A DNA stretch of 64,000 nucleotides from assembly GCF_016722965.1 (NCBI RefSeq), contig NZ_JAEQNB010000003.1:372001-436000 (forward strand), read 5' to 3'. The position numbers were made by a program, and so were the translations under genes. This document shows, piece by piece, positions 25,448 through 35,000 of this stretch. The notes beneath the pieces are model-generated. The model did not search any database and had not been told where the DNA came from. It worked only from the letters and a program-made list of their open reading frames with translations. Position 1 is the first letter of the stretch. Each line of letters starts with the position of its first letter. This DNA is from Tumebacillus amylolyticus (GTDB lineage: Bacteria; Bacillota; Bacilli; Tumebacillales; Tumebacillaceae).

Positions 25448-25948
25448 TCACAAGGCCTCGGTGAGTTCGGTGTCGTCGGGGACGATCAAATTGTCCGCAC
25501 CCATCATGATCGTGGGACTTGCATGCAACAATTTCCGTCCTTGTCTCAGGTCCATGAGAAATCCTTCCGAGATCTCGTACCCTACAATTGTGTGCAAATT
25601 TTCATCTAAGTAAACATCTTCCACCGATCCCAGTAACGTTCCGCTCGTCGTCAAAACGTCCTTGCCCACGAAATGAATATCCCCGTCGATCAGGCTGCGT
25701 ATCAAGCCCACTTCGTCACGGTACTCCTCAATCGAGGATCGGCTCTGCGTGATGATCGCGTCCTCACCGATGCTGTGCAACGCTCCTCGGCTGAGAATGC
25801 GGGCGACGGAGAGCAATCCGCCGCGTTCCAAGAGAAAGCTGTGAAACGTGCCTTCCGGAGAGAACAGGACGTCGCGCACTTCGCCGATGTTTTCACCAAG
25901 CTCCAAATCCACCACCGGTAGTCCCAGCAAATCTCTGGCTTTTCTCAT
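25448..25948 (-). CDS. PRC-barrel domain protein (YrrD-like)
   Basis: A 166-residue protein with two PRC-barrel units, residues ~1-80 (ARDLLGLPVVDLELGENIGE) and ~85-160 (FVGKDVLTTSGTLLGSVEDV). The family uses this beta barrel for protein or RNA contacts. It resembles YrrD of Bacillus, which lies in the same neighbourhood as iscS/yrvO, and here it directly follows that gene. The recD2, yrrB and mnmA genes found between them in B. subtilis are absent. Confidence 0.78.
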   Translation of the reverse strand: MRKARDLLGLPVVDLELGENIGEVRDVLFSPEGTFHSFLLERGGLLSVARILSRGALHSIGEDAIITQSRSSIEEYRDEVGLIRSLIDGDIHFVGKDVLTTSGTLLGSVEDVYLDENLHTIVGYEISEGFLMDLRQGRKLLHASPTIMMGADNLIVPDDTELTEAL

Positions 25949-25975
25949 GCGTGCGCCCCCTCCCCTCTCAGTTGG

Positions 25976-27115
25976 CTAGCGGTGCAGACGTTTCACCACG
26001 TCTGCCGTCTTCTGTGCGGCCTCACGGACTTCATCCACTGTATTGTGCCCCGAAAAACTGAACCGTATCGCCGACATCACCTCATCTTGCGAAAGTCCCA
26101 TCGCTGTCAGCACATGCGAAGGTTGAAGAGCCCCCGCCGTGCAAGCCGAACCGCTGGAAGCCGCGATCCCCTGCATGTCCAAATTCATCAACAACCGCTC
26201 CGCCATGACACCGGGAAACGAGACGTTCAAGATCGAAGGTATGCTCTGCTCCGGAGAATTGATCACGTAGAGTGTCGGGTCCAGTTCCTGTTCAAAGACT
26301 TGCAGCATCGTGGTTCGCAACTCTCGGATGTGGGAAAGTTTCGTCTCACGCTCACCCTGGGAGAGTCGAACCGCTTCCCCCATGCCGACGATGCCGAGCA
26401 GATTCTCCGTTCCCCCGCGTCGTTTTCGCTCTTGGTTTCCACCGTGCAAAAACGGAGTCCACTTGAGGTTGTGGTGTACGTAGAGCGCACCGATCCCCTT
26501 GGGGGCGTGAATCTTGTGACCGGAGATCGAGAGCAGATCGACGTTCAATTTCTCAACGTCGAGTTCGAGCAACCCCAGAGCTTGTACAGCATCGGTGTGC
26601 ATGACGATGCCCCGCTCCCGTGCGAGCGCTCCAATCTGTTCAACCGGCTGGATCGCTCCGGTCTCGTTGTTGACCATCATGACGGAGATTACTTGCGTGT
26701 CGGGACGCAATGCTTTTTCCACCGCTTCAAGGGGTACGATTCCGTTCAACTCCGGGTCTACGTAGGTCACCTCAAACCCTAACTGCTCCAAAAATTCACA
26801 GGTATTCAACACGGCATGATGCTCGATGCTCGTCGTGACGATGTGCTTGCCAAACTCTTGACGGGCCAACGCCGCACCGATCAGGGCCGAGTTGTCCGCC
26901 TCCGTGCCGCCGCTGGTGAAGACGATTTCCAAAGGTGAAGCATGCAGAACTTGGGCCACCTGCTCCCGCGCCCCCTCCACGGCCGCTTTCGCCTGTCGTC
27001 CTGCTTGGTGAACGCTGGACGGATTGCCGTACATGTCACCCAAGAAGGGTTCCATCGCTTGTCGCACACCGGGAGCGACGGCGGTGGTCGCCGCGTTGTC
27101 GAGGTAAATCTTCAT
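25976..27115 (-). CDS. iscS: Cysteine desulfurase (IscS/NifS family, YrvO-like)
   Basis: A 379-residue PLP enzyme that takes sulfur from cysteine for tRNA thiolation or Fe-S assembly. The first residues MKIYLDNAATTAVAPG, the PLP lysine in ISGHKIHAPKGIGALY and the catalytic-cysteine loop SSGSACTAGALQPSH define the class I desulfurases. GGAGTGG precedes ATG 27115; the frame runs on to 27157. It is next to cymR, as yrvO is in Bacillus, but the partner gene mnmA normally just after it is not present. Confidence 0.92.
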   Translation of the reverse strand: MKIYLDNAATTAVAPGVRQAMEPFLGDMYGNPSSVHQAGRQAKAAVEGAREQVAQVLHASPLEIVFTSGGTEADNSALIGAALARQEFGKHIVTTSIEHHAVLNTCEFLEQLGFEVTYVDPELNGIVPLEAVEKALRPDTQVISVMMVNNETGAIQPVEQIGALARERGIVMHTDAVQALGLLELDVEKLNVDLLSISGHKIHAPKGIGALYVHHNLKWTPFLHGGNQERKRRGGTENLLGIVGMGEAVRLSQGERETKLSHIRELRTTMLQVFEQELDPTLYVINSPEQSIPSILNVSFPGVMAERLLMNLDMQGIAASSGSACTAGALQPSHVLTAMGLSQDEVMSAIRFSFSGHNTVDEVREAAQKTADVVKRLHR

Positions 27116-27205
27116 AGTCGTGACCACTCCTTGCTGACTGGTACTCGTTATGTACAAAAAGGTATGTGGAAGTCACCACATACCCGACTTGACGATCGGT
27201 CTGTC

Positions 27206-27613
27206 TTAGATGTAAAACATGTAATTCGTGCCACCATGGCGCTTTTTCTCAATGAGATCCTTGAGATTGGTGCCATCCAACACCGTGTTGATGGAGTCGC
27301 GAACTTTTTCCCAGAGATCGGCCAGCTCTTCCTCGGGGTCTTCTACGATGGTGATCGGCCCTTCAAGGACGCGAATGATGTCGCCGACTGTGATCTCATG
27401 CGGCGCTTTCGCCAGGACGTAGCCACCGTATGCGCCCCGGATGCTGCGTACCAATCCGGCATTGCGAAGCGGTGCGATCAACTGCTCCAAGTAATGTTCA
27501 GAAAGCGATTGACGCTCTGCAACCGATTTCAATGATACGGGGCCTTCCCCGAAGAACATGCCGAGGTCGATCATCAATGTGACCCCATAACGTCCCTTAG
27601 TTGAAAGTTTCAT
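27206..27613 (-). CDS. cymR: Rrf2-family cysteine metabolism repressor CymR
   Basis: A 135-residue regulator. The winged helix MKLSTKGRYGVTLMIDL...LSEHYLEQLIAPLRNAG and the SIRGAYGGYVL loop match B. subtilis CymR closely, as does the C-terminal YMFYI. It has no cysteine, so unlike IscR it cannot bind an Fe-S cluster through Cys ligands. In Bacillus CymR acts with the cysteine synthase CysK to repress sulfur uptake genes. ATG 27613 follows GGAGAG; the start lies inside the last 17 bases of the upstream membrane-protein gene. Confidence 0.9.
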   Translation of the reverse strand: MKLSTKGRYGVTLMIDLGMFFGEGPVSLKSVAERQSLSEHYLEQLIAPLRNAGLVRSIRGAYGGYVLAKAPHEITVGDIIRVLEGPITIVEDPEEELADLWEKVRDSINTVLDGTNLKDLIEKKRHGGTNYMFYI

Positions 27614-28301
27614 GATCCCATTCTCTCCTCTGTACATACGGTTGAAAAACGCGGGTTGCCCATTTCAATCCCCACTCCGTCGGATGTCCGATCGTGAGGG
27701 AGAATAAAATCGTCCCGATGGAGAACGGTCCGCCAAGGAAGATCCCGACGATAACCGCCGAGACTTCAATCATCGTCCGTACCCATCGGATGCTCCACCC
27801 CGTTTTCTGGTTGATCGACAACATGAGCCAGTCGCGGGGACCTGCCCCCAGTTGCGACGCGATGTAGAACCCTACACCAAAGCCCATGATGACCACCGAA
27901 ACGGCAAATTGAAGCAACATCCAATACCAGTGCGTCTGTTCCGGGATCAACGGTTTGATCCAGTCACAGTACGGCCCCAACATGAGAATGTTGATCAACG
28001 TGCCGATCTTGGGCCAACTTTTCGCCATCCAACAGGCAATCGCCAGCATCGGCAGTCCGACAAGTTGGTTCGCCACCCCAAAGGACAGCGGAGTGTGCAA
28101 CGTCACTCCAATGTGCAACACGTCCCATGGAGAAGCTCCCATGTTGGCTCCAATGACGCCGCGAATGCCAAAGGCCATGATGAGCAGGCCGACGTTCATT
28201 ATGATCAGTCTGCGCAGAAACATCTGCCAGTACGGTTCTTGCTTTTTGGTCAAATTCTTCGTCAACGGAATCTGTTCCCTAGTATGGGTCTCAGTCTGCA
28301 C
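27597..28301 (-). CDS. YczE/YyaS/YitT-family membrane protein
   Basis: A 234-residue protein with five to six membrane segments, for example MNVGLLIMAFGIRGVIGANM and VSVVIMGFGVGFYIASQLGA. The GASPWDVLH and LGAGPRDWLM repeats are typical of the YczE group. In B. subtilis yczE is beside sfp and supports lipopeptide production; the mechanism is unknown. Here it lies between rarA and cymR, with its 3' end overlapping cymR by 17 bases and its 5' end 2 bases after rarA, so it is embedded in a normally conserved rarA-cymR pair. Confidence 0.8.
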   Translation of the reverse strand: MQTETHTREQIPLTKNLTKKQEPYWQMFLRRLIIMNVGLLIMAFGIRGVIGANMGASPWDVLHIGVTLHTPLSFGVANQLVGLPMLAIACWMAKSWPKIGTLINILMLGPYCDWIKPLIPEQTHWYWMLLQFAVSVVIMGFGVGFYIASQLGAGPRDWLMLSINQKTGWSIRWVRTMIEVSAVIVGIFLGGPFSIGTILFSLTIGHPTEWGLKWATRVFQPYVQRREWDHETFN

Positions 28302-28303
28302 GA

Positions 28304-29635
28304 CTATCCTCCGTTCCGTTCACCGCGCCATTGGCGCAGGCGTTCCGCTAAAACTTGCTCGTACCCGTTGCGGGTGGGGTGGTAGAACGTTGTGCCGTGC
28401 AATTCTTCCGGCAGGTACGGCTGTTCGACATAATTCCCCGGGAAATTATGCGGATAGAGATATCCTTGACCGTGACCTAACTTCGAAGCCCCTTTGTAGT
28501 GGGCGTCGCGCAGGTGCGGAGGCACTTCGACGGAGCTGCCTTCGCGGATCATTTGGAGAGCTGCGTTGATTCCATTGTACGCAGCGTTCGACTTCGGAGC
28601 GGTGGCGAGATACGTAACCGCTTGTCCGAGGATGATTCGCCCCTCCGGCATGCCGATCACTTCGACCGCTTGGAACGCGGAGAGAGCAATCTGCAAAGCA
28701 CGAGGGTCGGCGTTGCCGATGTCTTCCGATGCAGAGATGATCAAGCGGCGTCCGATGAACTTCGGGTCTTCCCCTGCATCGATCATTTTCGCCATCCAAT
28801 ACAGAGCGGCATCCGGATCGGAGCCGCGAATCGACTTGATCAGCGCCGAAGTGGTGTCATAATGCTGGTCGGAACTCTTGTCATAGCGCACGACGCGGCG
28901 TTGAATCGACTCGGCGGCGACGTCGAGCGTGAGATGGATGACGCCTGCCTCATCTGGCGGAGTGGATAACACCGCCAGTTCCAAAGCGTTGTAGAGACGG
29001 CGGGCATCACCGTCTGCGTACCGTGCGAGATGTTGCAACGCCTCGTCGTCGGCGCTGACGTTGTAATTGCCAAGCCCCCGTCCCGGCAAGGACAGGGCTT
29101 TTTTTGCCATCTGGGTGAGATCTTGCTCGGTGTGTTTCTGTAATTGGAAGATCTGCGAACGAGAGAGCAGCGCGGCGTTGACTTCGAAAAACGGATTCTC
29201 CGTCGTCGCGCCGATCAGTACGATCAGGCCTTCCTCGACGTGTGGCAAGAGCGCGTCCTGTTGCGATTTGTTGAAGCGGTGGATCTCGTCGACGAACAGG
29301 ACGGTGCGCTGCTGGTACATCGAGCGGGCGTCCTTGGCATCATCGACCACTTTGCGGATGTCGGCAACGCCTGCTGTGACTGCGTTGAGCGTGCGAAACG
29401 TCCGTTTGGTGGAACCTGCAATCACGCGGGCGATGGTGGTCTTGCCCGTACCCGGCGGGCCGTAGAGAATCAGCGACGTGAGGCTGTCGGTCTCGATGGC
29501 GCGGCGAAGCAACTTGCCACGCCCCACGATGTTCTCTTGTCCGATCAGTTCATCCAGCGACTGTGGGCGCATCCGAGCGGCCAACGGGGCGTTGTGCTGT
29601 TGCTCGGATTCCGCTTGAAACCCAAACAAGTCCAT
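28304..29635 (-). CDS. rarA: Replication-associated recombination protein RarA (MgsA), AAA+ ATPase
   Basis: A 443-residue clamp-loader-like ATPase that acts at stalled forks. It has Walker A GPPGTGKTT (residues ~49-57), Walker B LFVDEIHRFNKSQQD and sensor 1 IGATTENPFFEVN, then the MgsA/RarA tetramerisation region ending with PHNFPGNYVEQPYLPEELHG. The frame continues to 29674, but MDLFGF at 29635 begins one base after the ltaE stop. The cymR-rarA neighbourhood is the one known in Bacillus. Confidence 0.93.
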   Translation of the reverse strand: MDLFGFQAESEQQHNAPLAARMRPQSLDELIGQENIVGRGKLLRRAIETDSLTSLILYGPPGTGKTTIARVIAGSTKRTFRTLNAVTAGVADIRKVVDDAKDARSMYQQRTVLFVDEIHRFNKSQQDALLPHVEEGLIVLIGATTENPFFEVNAALLSRSQIFQLQKHTEQDLTQMAKKALSLPGRGLGNYNVSADDEALQHLARYADGDARRLYNALELAVLSTPPDEAGVIHLTLDVAAESIQRRVVRYDKSSDQHYDTTSALIKSIRGSDPDAALYWMAKMIDAGEDPKFIGRRLIISASEDIGNADPRALQIALSAFQAVEVIGMPEGRIILGQAVTYLATAPKSNAAYNGINAALQMIREGSSVEVPPHLRDAHYKGASKLGHGQGYLYPHNFPGNYVEQPYLPEELHGTTFYHPTRNGYEQVLAERLRQWRGERNGG

Positions 29636-29636
29636 G

Positions 29637-30674
29637 TTACTTGAGACCTCGCACGACACGGTTGATGATCTCAAGCGCTGTGGTCACGTCTGTTTCCGTT
29701 ACGTTTAGGTGGGTGACGAAACGAACGAGTTGCGGACCGAAGCCGCCGCAGAGCAAGCCGTTTTTTTTCAACTCGTCAATCAGGAGTTGTTCACTGATAC
29801 CAAGTCCTGCGATGTTGACGATGACGATGTTGGTGTCAACGGTCGACGGGTCGATTTCAATGCCCGGGATCTGTGCCAGACCATTGGCGAGACGCTTGGC
29901 GTTGGCATGGTCTTCGGCGAGACGCTCGACGTTCTGGGTCAGAGCGAGCAGAGCCGGTGCTGCCAAGACACCGACTTGGCGCAAACCGCCGCCGAAGCGT
30001 TTGCGCCAGACGCGCGCACGGTCGATGGTGTCACGGTCGCCGACCAACATCGAGCCGACCGGAGCTCCGAGGCCCTTGGAGAAGCAGAACTGCACCGTAT
30101 CGACATATTGGGCGAAGTCGGACGCTTTGCCGCCGCTTGCCACGACAGCGTTGAACAAACGGGCTCCGTCGAGATGGACACGGATGTCGTGCTCGCGGGC
30201 GATCTCGTAAATTTCGCGCATGTTCTCGGTCGGCACCACAGCGCCGCCCGCTTTGTTGTGTGTGTTCTCCACGCAGATCAGCGAAGTGACCGGTTGGTGG
30301 ATATCGACAGGACGAATCGCGTTGCGTACATCGTTCGGATTCATCGCGCCGCGATGGCCTTTGATCGTGCGGGTTTGCACGCCGCCGAATGCGGATGCCG
30401 TCGCTCCTTCATAGAGGAAGATGTGCGATTGCTCCTCCAAAATGATCTCTTCGCCGCTGCGAGCTTGGGAAAGCACGGCGATTTGGTTGCCCATCGTGCC
30501 CGAAGTCACGAACAGGCCTGCTTCTTTGCCGAGCATCTCTGCAGCCGTCTCCTCAAGACGTTGTACGGTCGGGTCTTCCCCATATACGTCGTCGCCGACT
30601 TCGGCGTTGTACATCGCTTTGCGCATTTCATCAGAGGGTTTGGTGACAGTATCGCTTCGCAGGTCGATGATCAT
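29637..30674 (-). CDS. ltaE: Low-specificity L-threonine aldolase
   Basis: A 345-residue fold-type I PLP enzyme that splits threonine or allo-threonine into glycine and acetaldehyde. MIIDLRSDTVTKPSDEMRKA opens the protein; VHLDGARLFNA and the PLP lysine in FCFSKGLGAPVGSML follow. MII at 30674 has GAGGA nine bases upstream; the frame extends to 30704. Its stop is one base before the rarA start, so the two are probably translated together, an unexpected pairing of metabolism and repair. Confidence 0.92.
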   Translation of the reverse strand: MIIDLRSDTVTKPSDEMRKAMYNAEVGDDVYGEDPTVQRLEETAAEMLGKEAGLFVTSGTMGNQIAVLSQARSGEEIILEEQSHIFLYEGATASAFGGVQTRTIKGHRGAMNPNDVRNAIRPVDIHQPVTSLICVENTHNKAGGAVVPTENMREIYEIAREHDIRVHLDGARLFNAVVASGGKASDFAQYVDTVQFCFSKGLGAPVGSMLVGDRDTIDRARVWRKRFGGGLRQVGVLAAPALLALTQNVERLAEDHANAKRLANGLAQIPGIEIDPSTVDTNIVIVNIAGLGISEQLLIDELKKNGLLCGGFGPQLVRFVTHLNVTETDVTTALEIINRVVRGLK

Positions 30675-30736
30675 GGGTACGTTCCTCATTTCCGATAAAT
30701 TCACTCGTCATTAGAATCATTATAGACGAAGCCATG

Positions 30737-30764
30737 GAAAAAGGCGATGAAAAGTTCATCGCCT
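30737..30764 (-). terminator. map terminator
   Basis: GGCGATGAA/TTCATCGCC hairpin followed by TTTTTCC on the minus strand, 30 bases after the map stop. Confidence 0.8.
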
Positions 30765-30794
30765 CCGTGTTCTCTGGTTGACTTCTCGTTGTGC

Positions 30795-31541
30795 TTACAG
30801 GACGGTCAGAAGTTGCGGGCCGTCCGCCGTGATCGCGAGCGTGTGCTCGTACTGGCAAGACAAGCCGCCGTCGACCGTGCGGGCGGTCCACCCGTCCTCG
30901 TCGACTTTGCAGTGGTACTTGCCGGTGTTGATCATCGGCTCGATGGTGAAGACCATGCCTTCGCGAATGCGCGGGCCGCGGCCGGCCGGACCGTAGTGCG
31001 GGACTTCCGGACCTTCGTGCATCGAGCGGCCGATGCCGTGCCCGATGAAGTCGCGGACGACGGAGAAGCCTTCTCCTTCGGCGAACACTTGGATGGCGTT
31101 GGAAACGTCACCGATGCGGTTGCCGACGACTGCTTTCTCGATGCCCTTGAACAACGAGTCATGGGTGACTTCCATGAGGCGCTTCGCTTGCGGGGAGATC
31201 TCGCCCACCGCATAGCTCCAAGCGGAGTCGGCGTTCATGCCGTCGAGGGTGGCGACCATGTCGATGGTGACGATGTCGCCCTCCTTGAGTACGTACTTGC
31301 CCGGCATGCCGTGGCAGACGACGTCGTTTACAGAAGCACAGGTGGCGTACGGATATCCGTGGTAGCCAATCTGCGCCGGGATGGCATTGCGCTCGCGCAT
31401 ATAGGTCTCCGCGAATTCGTTAATCTCCATCGTGGTCAGTCCCGGACGCATCATCTTGGCGATCTCGCGGTGGATTTCCGCGATGATGCGGCCTGCTTCA
31501 CGCATCACGGCGATTTCAGAGGCGGTTTTGATTTCGATCAA
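30795..31541 (-). CDS. map: Methionine aminopeptidase, type I
   Basis: A 248-residue metalloenzyme that removes the initiator methionine. The two-metal site residues are visible: VTIDMVATLDGMNADSAWSY (two Asp), GHGIGRSMHEGPEVPHY (His), FTIEPMI (Glu) and the last Glu in QYEHTLAITADG. It lacks the N-terminal zinc-finger extension of eukaryotic type I enzymes, and is a typical bacterial form. It is transcribed alone, with the accessory block upstream of it and ltaE downstream. Confidence 0.95.
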   Translation of the reverse strand: MIEIKTASEIAVMREAGRIIAEIHREIAKMMRPGLTTMEINEFAETYMRERNAIPAQIGYHGYPYATCASVNDVVCHGMPGKYVLKEGDIVTIDMVATLDGMNADSAWSYAVGEISPQAKRLMEVTHDSLFKGIEKAVVGNRIGDVSNAIQVFAEGEGFSVVRDFIGHGIGRSMHEGPEVPHYGPAGRGPRIREGMVFTIEPMINTGKYHCKVDEDGWTARTVDGGLSCQYEHTLAITADGPQLLTVL

Positions 31542-31608
31542 TGCAGTACACTTCCTTCTACAGTCTGATGTCTACATAGTACTATACCATAGTGTGCCAA
31601 ACAGTGAC

Positions 31609-31650
31609 AAAAAACGAAACTGCCGACGTGGTGTCAGGCAGTTTCGTTTT
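31609..31650 (-). terminator. Terminator of the subtilase-RHS-membrane protein unit
   Basis: AAAACGAAACTGCC/GGCAGTTTCGTTTT hairpin with T-run on the minus strand, six bases after the stop of the gene at 31656. Confidence 0.88.
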
Positions 31651-31655
31651 GGATG

Positions 31656-32060
31656 TTACATGAAGAACCGGATGAACATTCCGAGCAAGAGCGGTATTCC
31701 GATCTCAACTCTCCGAATGTAGACGAGAGCGAGTATAAACTCAACAAACAGAAAACCGAATACCCGAAGCGCTTCCTCACCGATCCCATAGGTTGCAGCG
31801 AAAAGTATCTCTCCGTTTGAATAGGAGAAGATTCCTAGACAAACAAATAGTATCGCCCGCATCCAGATCGGAGCTTTTTTGTAACTCGCAATGTTCACAA
31901 CCGTCAGAACACACAAGACCATCGAGAGAATCAAGAAATTACTGTTCTCCATCGTCCAGTAATTCAATAGATAGCAACCCAAAGCTGTTACAAAAATCAA
32001 GACCCAACGAAGTTTTACGATTTGATTCATCGTTCTTTGAATCACCTTGTTACTCTCCAT
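31656..32060 (-). CDS. Small multi-span membrane protein, candidate immunity protein for the RHS toxin
   Basis: A 134-residue protein with four to five hydrophobic segments (LRWVLIFVTALGCYLL; FLILSMVLCVLTVVNIASY; MRAILFVCLGIFSY; FGFLFVEFILALVYI; GIPLLLGMFIRFFM). It matches no family I know. It starts 12 bases after the RHS stop and is followed at once by a terminator, so it is the last gene of that unit. Immunity genes of polymorphic toxins sit directly downstream of the toxin, and membrane immunity proteins are usual for membrane-acting or lipase effectors; the assignment rests on position, size and topology only. Confidence 0.55.
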   Translation of the reverse strand: MESNKVIQRTMNQIVKLRWVLIFVTALGCYLLNYWTMENSNFLILSMVLCVLTVVNIASYKKAPIWMRAILFVCLGIFSYSNGEILFAATYGIGEEALRVFGFLFVEFILALVYIRRVEIGIPLLLGMFIRFFM

Positions 32061-32072
32061 TCATTCTGCATA

Positions 32073-35000
32073 TTACCACATATCATCCGGAGAAGTTAAA
32101 CCGAGCCCTCTAAGCATCGCAGAATAAACGATGTTGATGTTTTCCGGGTCACAGTAATGCGTGTGTACGCCCAGGAATCCTTCTCCATTTTGCAAAGTAA
32201 TAATTTCATTAGTGATTCCCAATTGGAAGAGATGAGGCACTGGGTCCTTGTACCCAGCTTCCCCGTCAGAACCCGGCTCTATGCCCATTATATTATAAGT
32301 ATTCGTATTTTTGGCATTCGATGAGTTTGCCCCACCGATTGTCGCTATTCCTGTCACATAGTGCTTCCCTTGACTTACGAGTTGGTCTGTAGCGACTACC
32401 GCGACCTCTGCTCCCCCGCTATGAGCAATGATATAGAGAGGGACATTAGGAAATTGCTGATGAATATATTCGATTTGTGTTGCAACATAATCAGCTTTTC
32501 CAGAATCAATATTGGCTTTCATCTTGGCGACCGCTGCGATTCCATCACCGATGTCTCCCTCAAAAACATTGAAGTTAAAGACAGCAGCCTTGTATTGGTC
32601 CGCGAATTTCGCTCCAAGAGGGTCTAACGTGTTTACACCACCGGTATTGATGCCTTCCAACTGGATGATGATTTGGGAAGGTTGGCCATTGCGCAAATCT
32701 TTGTCGGTATGTCCTGCATCACTGGAGTAGGTACTACCTTCACCTACGCAACCACCATAGTGCGCCCACAGATGGTCTTTGGACTCACACCAATGGCCAG
32801 AAGAATCGGATGCTACGAGCGGATTGTTCAGCGCATATACATAGCGATTCAGTGTTTGAGGATTTGTTAAAGCACCATGTTCCGAGTCCTCCGAAATAAA
32901 GCGACCTTGAGCAGGATCGTACCATCGCGCACGCAAGAACTGAAGCCCTGCCGTATTGTCCCAGAACTCAGACGAATACTGAAGTGGGTTCTTCACATCA
33001 CCAGTCGACTGCGTCGGCAATCCCCATGCATCGTAGCTGTAATGATTCAGTAAATTCCCGCTCGAATCACGCAAATCAACGACATTTCCTTGCAAATCGG
33101 TCGAATAATAAGATTTGCTCGTTGTACTGACATCAATACGAGTGAGAAGACCTGCTCCGCGTACATAACGCGCTGTGAAAACAACCGTCCCGCTCACGAC
33201 ATTGGCTTCAGCAACCAAGTTTTGATTGTCGTAATAATAACGTGTCGTTTTTCCCAATTCAGTTCTCTCGTAAAGCATATCATTCCCATTGTATTTATAG
33301 GAAACTAACACACTGCCTGAACCATCCAATACTTTTGCGAGTCGACCCCATACATCATATTGGTAAGATCGATTCTGTACATTTGCTCCCAAATCTCGAT
33401 CAGATGCGAGAGTCATGCGGTTCCCACGATTGTCGTACTGGTATGATTCATTATAGTCACTCGTACCTGAAAGTCGGTTTACCTTATCAAAAGAATAAGT
33501 TTTTGCGACACCGTTTTGACCGGTACTCGTTACATTTCCGATCATATCGTATCCGTAGCTGAAGGCATTAACATTTGCCGCACCGTTGTTTTGATTGATC
33601 GTATCAACGCGGCCCATCGTGTTGTAGTTGTATTGGGTGACCATGTTGTTGCCTTGTGTAATCGTGTTCGGTTTGCCACCAGGAGTGTACGTATACGAAG
33701 CTTCCGGTTGATTAGTAGGACTGTCCAGAGTGACAGAGGTTAACTGATTGAGGTTGTTGTACGTATAGTACGTATCCTTACCCGTCGGGTCTGTCATCTT
33801 GCTACGGGAGCCGTTGTCATTGTACGAATAGGAGAACGACTTTCCGTCTGGAAGTGTAACCAACGTTAGAGAGCCGTCTTTTTGGTATTTATACGACGTG
33901 GGACCTGTAGAATCTGTCATTTTTGTTTTATGTCCCAACAAGTCATATTCATAAGAGATCGTATCCGTAACGCCCGAAGCTCCCGGGAGCGTTGCAGTCT
34001 TCATTGTCAACAAGTTCATGGTGTCATACGTGAATAAAAGTGTATTCCCGTTCCGATCAACTTTTTTGGCCAAGTTGCCGTTGGAATCGTACGTGTATTG
34101 CTCGACTTTGCCAACAGCGTCCGTGAAAGTCAAAAGCTTTCCGGATTCATCGTACGTGCTGCTCTCTTTTGTGGTGTCGGGGTTTGTAACGGATGTTACG
34201 TTGCCATTCATATCGTACGAATACTGCGTTTTTCCACCATTCGCATCTTGAACGGATAAGAGATGGTTGAGTGCATCATACGTGTAGTTGGTCACTTGAC
34301 TATTCGGGTTCGTTTTGGTCAAAACATTCCCGGCGAAATCATAGGTATCTTTTTCAAGAAGCTTTTGATCCCCTGTCATCGTGCTTGCAACGCGACCCAT
34401 GACGTCATACGTGGTTTTTGTGGTGTTACCGTCAGGGTTTACAGTAAGTTCAGTACGGGCTACATCATCGTATGTTGTAGTGGTTTTATATCCCTCGAAA
34501 TCAGAAGTCTTTCCTATCGTCGATAACGTCTTTCGCCCGACTGCATCGTACGCGTATTCCACCGCATTGCCGAGGGAATCCTCAACTCTCGTGTTTCTAC
34601 CGTACGCATCGTAGTAGTATTTTTGTTGAACCTTACCATCGAGCACGGCTTGGATCTTGTTGCCCAATGCATCGAACTTGTTACTCGATACCAACAGTAC
34701 GCTCTTGGTTCCTTCGTCAGTTTCTGTCTTGGTGATCGTGTTATTCACGTCATCATAAGCCAAGCTGGTGCTACTTCCATTCGGGAGCAATGTTTTGGTA
34801 ACCCGCCCCAACGCATCGTAGATGAAAGTTGTAACATTATTTTTTCCATCTGTAATGGTGAGAGGCTGCCCAAGCAAGTCATCGTAGTTGTACTTCACAG
34901 TATTGGTTATCGCACCGCTTGAGTTTAATTGATTCTTCGTTGCCATGAACAAGCTTTGACTGTCATAGGTGTATGAAGTAGAGTTTATCTTCCCTGCATT

